Assembly (NCBI GenBank): GCA_001466705.2
Contig: LATX02000238.1
Coordinates: 62,001 to 126,000, forward strand
DNA length: 64,000 bases
Source of the DNA: Moniliophthora roreri
Taxonomy: Eukaryota; Basidiomycota; Agaricomycetes; Agaricales; Marasmiaceae
Reading direction: 5' to 3'
Shown: positions 56,641-64,000 of the stretch, in pieces
Position numbering within the stretch: position 1 is the stretch's first letter
How the letters are laid out: every line of letters starts with the position of its first letter
Position numbers and translations under genes: made by a program
Notes under the pieces: generated by a model
What the model was told of the DNA's origin: nothing
Seen by the model: the letters and a program-made list of their open reading frames with translations, nothing else
Databases searched by the model: none

Positions 56641-58185
56641 GGTCATAACATGCGCTTGCGTACAACGAGACCATCTGGACACACAATACGCAATCCCGAT
56701 ATAAGAAACGGAGACTTTTTAGCATAACCCAACACCGACAGATGCATCCCCCCTTCTAGAGCACTCAATGCGACAATGAGTGCCCCTCCGCAGCCTAGAA
56801 TCTACCCTACGCCATGCGATCTCACACCCTCTAACTTACCGTTCGAGCTCGACGTCTTTCCACCATCATCAGCACGTACTATACCATCACCTCTAATACG
56901 CACCCTCTCACCCGATATATCACCATCAACCCCTCCACCGGCGAGCGTTGATATTGAGCGTCGACCCTGGGCTTCCAAGTGTTCACCGGGTATGCGGCAG
57001 GTCTTCTTCTGCCAGTGTTTCTGGATTCAGGAAGGAACCGCTGCCGATTTGACGACGAAATCGCAAAGTCAGCCCCATCTCTTCCAGTTGATGCTGTGGA
57101 GGAGGTTGTCGCTGGCGCCAGAAGACAGGAAATACCGGGATGACGTGGAAAAGGAGAAGGAGAAGGAGCACGAACAGTGGTACGACAACTACGTGGAACA
57201 TTCCAGGCTGGTGAGAGTTAATGATCGGGAGGTTAGGTTCGAGAGGTTCGAGACGTGTGTGTTAGAAATGGCTCAACTTGAGGGGGGCGCTCTACCTGAA
57301 GCAGGCAACACCCGTAGCGCCTCTTATGAGGTATGCAAAACCCACAACAACCCGTTCGAGACGCGAAGCGATTACAACACCCCACCCGAGGCGAGCAACA
57401 CCTACGACAATCCATTAAAAATAAGAAACCACAACACTCCACCCGAGGCAAACAACAACCAGAAGAATCCATTCGAGATACGAAGTAATCCATTTGAGAC
57501 ACGACTCGACAATCGCAATCCATCCAAAAAGCGAAGCCACATCCGCAATCCATTTGAGACGCGAAGCTACGCCCACAATCCATTCAAGACTCGAAGCAAC
57601 AATCCATTTGAGACACAAAGCAACCACAGCACTCCATCCGAGGCAAACAACGCTCACAACACCCCCGACCATACCGCTTCATCCGAGACAGGCAACACCC
57701 CATTCGAAAATAACAACACCCCATCCAAAGCAAGCGACACTCCACCCAAATCAAGCAACACCCCACCAAATGGGCACCATGACCAGGACATATTTTCACA
57801 TGCCTCACAAGTTACCATCTCAGGCGGACAGTTCAACAACGTACATGGCGACCAGGCTAATTCTGTTGGATTCTACGCGTTTGGGCTCCCTCAACTCCAA
57901 CCTCGATTCAGAACCGGTGAGTCCGGGTACCTGTCATGTATGTTCACCGTAGAGTCTCATGCTGCCTCGATGGCAGATAAAAGCCCTATGTTAACTTTAA
58001 TGTCACTCGAAGACATTCGAACATTTTTGTGCGGTCAGCTATCACTTCTGGCCTCGTCCCTTGATTTACCTGTTTTTGAGCTTTTACTTTTACTTGGGTA
58101 CCATTCATTCGAGCCCCAACTCATCGAATTGATTAGTTATCTCTATGTGGTAGCCGCGTATACAATACACCTTGTTACTGCCTAA
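56641..58185 (+). CDS. HMG/GGxF family gene, second diverged copy, 449 aa from 56776
   Basis: The upstream exon seen in the copy at 43077 is present (ATGCGCTTGCGTAC near 56650), but its donor GTGAGT has become ATAAGA. One extra C in the poly-C after the old acceptor shifts the frame, so translation most likely starts at ATG 56776 (MSAPPQPRIY). The body runs to 57916, intron 57917-57976, last exon to 58185 (450 codons). The HMG region is degenerate (VDIERRPWASKCSPG, EKEKEKEHEQWYDNYVEH). Repeats expand NPFETRS units. The cassette VTISGGQFNNVHGDQANS and CGQLSLLASSLDLPVFELLL is intact. Confidence 0.75.
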
Positions 58186-58403
58186 ATCTCTTTTGCCCTT
58201 ATATTCGTGTACACTACCATTGTATCATTTGAACGATTTTCGATAAATCTTGAAATTCAAACTGTTCGTTGTTCAATGCACATGTGCGAGCGGAGTCCTA
58301 CAGTACACGCGCCCACGTGTACGATACCCAACCTCCATCGTCTTTCTTAACCTCAAGGCTGTATCCTCACCTCTCTTGCTCGACATTCTCCCGAATCTCA
58401 GCT

Positions 58404-59033
58404 TCACGGTGCTTTGACTTCTCGGTTGTGAATTAAGCTCCATTGCGATCGGGGCCTCCTCCTTTGTGACCCATGGAAGCAGACGAACTCTGCCAAGTCA
58501 AGGCCGAGCGACCGTGAAGACGAGCCGAGGTCCTTCCCATATCCATCGATCCCTTTTCCAAGGTTCAACCGTCGACTGCTTACAATTACGGTAAACCAAA
58601 CTCGTAACCCACCGCATGCCCAAACTTCCAATCCCTACCCGCACTCAGCAGAAGACACGTATCCAGGATACAACCGCTCGGCGTGCTCCTTCTTTCTTGC
58701 CAAATCCTCCCAGTACCTGTTCTCTTCTGGCGGCAGTGCTCTCCACCGCTTGCCCATCGCCTTCAATGAGAGATCACTCCGTTTTATTGTCCAATCATCA
58801 GAGGCATGGCGATGTTCCTCGATACACGCTTCGAATCTCCTGCCTTGAACAGTATGGAATGCCTGAACGTGAGTAACATAAACTCTGTACCATAACTCGA
58901 GACTACCATCAAGCACTTGGCGACGATCGACGCTCTTCCACTTTTTAATGTACCCATCATCTTCGGGCCCTAGCGGCAATCCACCTCCCAATCCGTCATC
59001 CGAACTCAACCCCGCACACTTTTGTATCGGCAT
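58404..59033 (-). pseudogene. HMG-family remnant facing the previous gene, second copy
   Basis: Longer version of 44709-45328. The frame 59033-58635 includes ACIEEHRHASDDWTIKRSDL, SLKAMGKRWRALPPEENRYW and KKEHAERLYPGYVSS. A second frame below carries the GGGP.SQWS end. No complete HMG helix 1 is seen. Confidence 0.72.
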
Positions 59034-59189
59034 TCACACCACTATCCGAGCTGACGATGAATACTCCCTCCGCTGTTTGATTTTCGCCCTTTCTCGGATC
59101 GTCGGTGGCTTCACGTCCACGAAAAGCGAGTTTGTGTATCCATCCTGTAAATGAGGTACCAGTCAAGCTAGGCAAGTGTCAACCAGAAT

Positions 59190-60545
59190 AATTCGTGTAA
59201 GTACCTTGACTCAGAGCAGTTTACACTTCTCGGCTGGATAGAGAACCGGCTTGTCGTTTTGCTTGTCAACATGATTCATCGAGACGGCGACCCAGACAGC
59301 AACGAATTCCAATGGCTTATGTGTAAAAAATACATGAGAACGTTGGAACGGATGAATAGCATTGTAGGATGCCCACCTTGTCAAAAGCGAGAGTTGGGTT
59401 TTGCCTAAACTGTAGGGTTCTCGTTCGAGTACAGCCACCGGAGACCCGCCGCAGACGAAGATCATCGGTAGGATGAAATCCCAGCTAAAAATACATGAAC
59501 TATCGGCTAGAGATGTCGAGGGTCTGAGTAAAGGGATCGCGTTGCCTCCCATGAGCTCACGACGGGGGAATAGTATGCAAAGAAACTGGAGCCAGAGATC
59601 GTTATTCATTGACTATTACGCACGCTCACTAGCACTGAGCTTCGACCGCGGACTGGATAAAGAATGTTTCTTGCCAGGGACGGTCCAGGTGAACGAAGTA
59701 TGGCTCCGTGGTTGTGATAGTACTGAAGATAAAAAGAGGATTCGGCCGTCTGCGTGATATGAGTTGGGTTTTGCTTAAGCTGTAGAGTTCTCGTTCGAGT
59801 ACAGCCATTGGAGACTTGCCACAGATACTCTGTGCAGACTTGTTTCATCGGTAAGATGAGTTCCAAGCCAAAAATAGGTGCGCTATTAGCTAGGGATGTC
59901 GAGGGTCTGAGTCAAAGGATCGCGTTGCATCCCATGAGCTCATGATGGGGGAACGGTATGTAAGGAAACTGGAACCAGAGATCGTCATTCGTTGGCTATT
60001 ACGCATGCTCACTAGCGCCGAACTTCGACCGCGGATTGGATAAAAAATGTTTCTTGCCGAGGATGGTCCAGGTGAACGAAGTATGGCTCCGTGGTGGTAG
60101 TACTGATGATAAAAGAGGATTCGGCCGTCTGCGTGATATCGATAAGATACTGGTCCGAAAGTAGATACGTACACACCGGGTTTCAAATCCTTCGAACTGT
60201 GATCACTATCCGACCAGATCATCAAACTGGCGATAGCAGCTTATGCCGGGTGCATGTAACGTCAAACAGAGTTTCAGTCATTCGACGTTCTGATATCTTC
60301 TCGCGAGGAGTGAATCCTGTTAATGGGGTACCAGTACAGCGTCCAAGAATGACTCGCAGATGTACCTTTGTTTCTCAACAACCAGCAGATCATTCAGTCA
60401 TGAAAGCTGAGAGCCAACGTAAGACCCGAGCAGGGGAAGTTGGACTTTACGCCAACGACAGTGAGATTGAGCGTCTTCAGGAACGGTTGCATAGAAGGTT
60501 CAAAGCGTGTCAGCCGAAGTCTTACTCTGCATATGAAAAGACGCT
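59190..60545. repeat. repeat X, copy 5, with an internal tandem duplication
   Basis: About 373 bp (59389-59760) is repeated directly at 59761-60135 with divergence: GAGTTGGGTTTTGCCTAAAC against GAGTTGGGTTTTGCTTAAGC. The copy at 45329-46130 has this part once. Confidence 0.8.
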
Positions 60546-60587
60546 AGCATGATGAGATAGACAATAGACGTGGACATTGCTGGATAC

Positions 60588-60771
60588 GCACCATTGCCAA
60601 AGGTCACGTCACTACCACTCTTCCGACTTAATTTCCTTCCCCCCCCCCCAATTCCAATCTCCGTAATCCGGTCCATTTTGTATGCGGTGGTGGTAATGAT
60701 GAAAGAGGAGTCGCGGCGGCTCCGATGAGCTCGAGGCTTCCGAAGAGTCCAGACATCACATCAACGCCCAT
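60588..60771 (-). pseudogene. small ORF Y, copy 5, internally deleted
   Basis: The start region (MGVDVMSGLFGSLELIGAAA) is intact, but about 26 bp encoding part of PLHVLHIL is lost. A run of 10 C lies at about 60640. Confidence 0.7.
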
Positions 60772-61292
60772 ATTAATGCCTCCAGCTTCATTATGATCAC
60801 TAGGTATGTCCAGAGATTACCTGCAGAGTCAGTCTGACACTCCATACGGTACATGTGTAGATTTGGAATGAGCACCACTCCTCCACGATCCCGGGCGCCC
60901 AACTTGAAGCTTGAAGATCAGACTTCGGAGTCAGGCAAGCGTATGCATTTCAGGCTTCTATGTATTCAAGAAGACTGATAGGCCCAAAGATCTTCGTTCC
61001 TCGGAACATGCATCATCGGCACGCACCCTTTCTAATGGGTATCCAGGCTAGGGAGAGATACGTGGTTCCACGAGAGTCGGACCAGTAGCAGGAAAGAATG
61101 GAAGTACGAAGATGAGTTTCTAGCTCTGGAGAACTCATATAACTCGATTCAGTTCAGCATTTTCGTTATGGGTCAACGGGTAGTGGTGTTGCGTACACCT
61201 GTCATTTTCAGGCATTCATCAATTAATACGATAGATATTGACTCTTCTCACATATTTAATAGTTGCTTCTCACAGCTTGCAATGCATACGAC
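60772..61292 (+). other. upstream region of the third P450
   Basis: Practically identical to 46370-46885. An AT-rich CATATTTAATAG lies about 40 bp before the ATG, as in the other copies. No gene seen. Confidence 0.6.
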
Positions 61293-63565
61293 ATGGCTAC
61301 CAGTTATTCGTCCCTCGCCGTTACCATCATCTTGCTCGTCTTCCTGCTCGCTCTCGTCTGGCTTCTCAGATTAGGAAAACGAGAGTCGTATCTGCCTCCA
61401 GGACCACCGACATTACCTCTTCTGGGTAATATCCATGTACTCCCTACACGATACCCTCACAACAAGTACCCACTCACATTCTTTTCCTACGACTCATCTT
61501 TCTGACTGGTACAAGGTTCACCGAATGGGCACGACAATACGGAGGAATCTACTCTCTCAAGATCGGGACTGGAACTATCATCGTGTTATCCAACATGACG
61601 ACCGTCAAGGAGCTCCTCGACAAACGAACTGCAGCGACAGCTAGCCGGCCTCAAGATCATGTTGCTGATATGATCACAAAGGGATTATATCTCGCTCTTA
61701 TCCCGAATAGTGCGTGCCCGCACCAAATATCTCCCAAGTTACACCACTCACGATAATGTGAACCTTCTCTTCAGACAACTTATGGCGGACCCAACGAAAA
61801 CTCGTGAATACAATTCTTGCCCCGAACGTAGTACCATCTTATCTGCCCATTCAGGCAAGCTTCGACTCCTTCTACTCAAGTTCCTGTTGTGATTGCTAAC
61901 TTGCGACGACAATCATTACAGTACGCCGAAATCTCACAAGTGCTGTACGACATCTTGAACTCACCGCAAGTCAGTCTTCATCTATTCTTACAGTACTCTG
62001 ACGTGGTGCTCACTAAAAACTATTGAAATTCAAAGGACCTATGCGACCACCTTAGCCGATATGCATTCTCTCTCACAACATCTATCCTGTATGGAAAGCG
62101 ATGTCCACGTCCACGTTCCAGCGAAATTACAGCATTTTACGACTTCGAATTTGTTTGGACAAGACTTCTCTCACCTGGTACGGTACCCCCGGTGGATAAG
62201 CTGCCTTTCCTGGAGTATATTCCCGAGAGATGGGCATCTTGGAAGGCACTGATTCGAGAAGTGAAAGAGAGACATCGAAAACTGTACTTTGGGTTGCTGG
62301 ATGATTGTGAGGATCGGATGAAGAGTGACGTAGGTGGGAATGGGAGTTTTATGGAAGATCTACTCAGTCGTAAAGAGGAGTATGGGATAGATAGGGAGAA
62401 GATCGGGTGCGTTTGCCGAGTTGAAGCATTGTCATGTTCTCTTTTTTACTGAATGCTTTTAGATATCTCGGTGCGGTGATGATTGAAGCCGGAGCAGAAA
62501 CCACGTCTTCGCTCCTCAAGTCTCTTGTTCTCTTTCTCGTCGCATCACCTGAAGCACAGCGCAAAGCATATGAAGAGATTCAGCGCGTAGTGGGCAGTCA
62601 AAGGGTGCCTGATCTCGCTGACTTTGAGCATCTTCCGTATGTAGATGCTATTTTGAAGGAGGTATGCTGGCTTCCCTCGTGTTGGCAGTAGCACTGATTT
62701 GGTTTCCCTATTAACAAAGGTCCAGCGATTACGCCCCATAGCTCCGGTGGGCCTTCCACATGAAACCACGACCACTGAAGAGGTGTGAAGGATCATTTTA
62801 GTCCTTCCTTCAATAACGAACGTCAAGTACAGTATCTTGGATATATCATCCCTGAAAACACAACAGTTTTTGCTAACGTCTGTGAGCAACTTTTTCGAAT
62901 TCTGGTTTGTACTCCAAATTGATCGACGGCATCTCTTATCTAGATGGTATAAATACTGATCCAGGTGCATAGTTTCCCCGAGGAAAGTCTTCTAAAAAAT
63001 GAACGGAATACAGACTCCTTTGAGGACCCGGAAACGTTCCGCCCTGAACGCTACCTTCTCACTGAACACGGGACCAAACCAGGCGTCGACGACAGTGCTT
63101 TCCGTTCAGATATCGGTTTTGGTTTTGGGAGGGTGCGTTCCTTATACATATATCTCCCAAGATGTATTAGCTCAACATGTGAATTCAACAGCGAATCTGC
63201 CCCGGGATGCATCTAGCCAAGAATTCACTGGTACGATCTATTTTCATCGCTCAACCGTTTACGGGACTCCTAATGAATATTTTATGAAGGCACTGAACGC
63301 TATGAGCCTGATTTGGGCGTTTGAATTCAAACCGCTTCAGGATCCCGAGACAGGGAAAGATATTCCGGTCGACTTGTTAGACTACGAGGAGGTCAGTGGT
63401 ACTCATGTACTTGAAGCTCTTTACTGAGTGAGGATTCTAACACAGGGTCTGATTTTTTCCCCGAAACCGTACCAGTGTCGGGTTATGCCTAGAAGCTCCA
63501 ACGTCGTTGACATCATTCAACATCAATTCAGGGAGGCAAGAGAGACATTTGTCAAGTACGAATGA
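61293..63565 (+). CDS. cytochrome P450, type alpha, third copy, about 526 aa, C-terminus cut short
   Basis: Exons can be placed as in the copy at 28031: the first four have identical lengths (173, 194, 80 and 48 nt at 61293-61465, 61516-61709, 61775-61854 and 61922-61969), including the GC donor after 61854. All P450 motifs are present: [53 protein letters not shown] and [14 protein letters not shown]. In the last exon CGA has become TGA at 63563-63565, 17 codons before the usual end, and the former final TGG codon is also TAG. Catalytic parts are untouched, so it may still be functional. Confidence 0.88.
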
Positions 63566-63617
63566 GACCTGGCGCCTCAAGACAAGGAGTGGATCCGGGA
63601 GATGCGGAAGGATTAGT

Positions 63618-63915
63618 GAAGATATTTTCGGTAGCGCAGCTTGGTGCGGCCCTCTATACCATGACCAACACAAAAACGCTTGCAGCAACGAGGCCACCGG
63701 AATCCTTGCCTCAGCAGTGGGCACCGTACGCAAGATAGTAATTGAACATAAATAACAAATAAATTATTCGAGAGCAAAAGAACATGGGATGCTGCATCTA
63801 CGGAGCGTAGACTATAGCTAAAATTATGTCTGGAAGCAGAAGACCCATCAGCCCGATGTTTGAATTGAGAGTCGAAGAAGTGCGCACAGTAACAAAGATG
63901 GCAAAATGACCCATG
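63618..63915. other. 3' flank of the third P450
   Basis: Continues the homology to 30324-30440 for about 130 bp, then diverges. No gene seen. Confidence 0.5.
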
Positions 63916-64000
63916 GAATATTAGGGATGTTACTGGCCTTGGATGGAGTGTTGCCTGCCTCGGAAACAGGTAGAGGACCCTTTTCAAGTACAGCCGTCCT
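63916..64000 (-). pseudogene. edge of another HMG/GGxF family member
   Basis: Read from the window edge, the frame is RTAVLEKGPLPVSEAGNTPS then KASN, matching the stretch just after the HMG box of the 22601-24174 gene (LRTAELGKSGPPVAEQGD). Sequence homology fades below 63916. The main part of the gene is outside the window. Confidence 0.65.

Noticed and set aside
27850..63750. A secondary-metabolite gene cluster built on the P450s
   Set aside because: No polyketide synthase, peptide synthetase, terpene cyclase, methyltransferase or transporter is present. The P450s are repeats of one duplicated unit.
19580..64000. A mating-type locus, because of the MAT-type HMG boxes
   Set aside because: No homeodomain pair, pheromone receptor or pheromone precursor is seen, and the HMG genes are multicopy and decaying. 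Such HMG families are not by themselves mating-type determinants in mushrooms.

Overview
The window reads as genomic DNA of an agaricomycete (mushroom-forming) basidiomycete. The basis is genes cut by many 40-60 bp introns, chromodomain Ty3/gypsy retrotransposons, agaricomycete-type cytochrome P450s and a large HMG-box gene family. No species is claimed. All identifications come from reading motifs, gene models and repeats directly; no database search was possible.

Layout. 1-3912 is the 3' part of a decayed chromodomain Ty3/gypsy element on the + strand, ending in its LTR. 4715-11866 is a complete related element on the - strand, with 396-bp LTRs and a GAAAC target duplication. It carries gag, a -1 frameshift site, pol with chromodomain, and a third ORF that the first element also has. 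It sits in old, almost CpG-free repeat-like DNA (3913-4709 and 11872 to about 20000). That DNA also holds a broken multi-exon gene and a TIR element containing a tRNA-like SINE core. 19580-25535 is a - strand tandem series of four related genes or remnants with repeated upstream modules. Two share a C-terminal end with GGQFNNVHGD-type motifs, and two carry an HMG box.

26000-64000 is dominated by a tandem segmental duplication. One unit of about 18.5 kb (27.8-46.4 kb) recurs as about 14.3 kb (46.5-60.8 kb), and a third begins at 60.8 kb. Each unit runs: P450 type alpha, HMG gene (-), small HMG remnant (-), repeat X, small ORF Y, P450 type beta pseudogene, HMG/GGxF gene (+), HMG remnant (-), X, Y. 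The first P450 (13 exons, 543 aa) looks intact, the second is internally deleted, and the third has a late premature stop. A single-copy seven-exon gene (41061-42253) and a solo LTR are present only in the first unit. Three isolated N bases lie at places where the two units stop matching, so part of the second unit may be an assembly join.

The most interesting points are: a conserved third retrotransposon ORF with a conserved zinc-knuckle frame overlapping it; a Tf1-like self-priming signal kept at an identical 34-nt distance from TATA in three LTRs; a GGGTTTT frameshift site at the end of gag; and a recombining gene family that joins different N-terminal regions, including HMG boxes, to one conserved C-terminal cassette.
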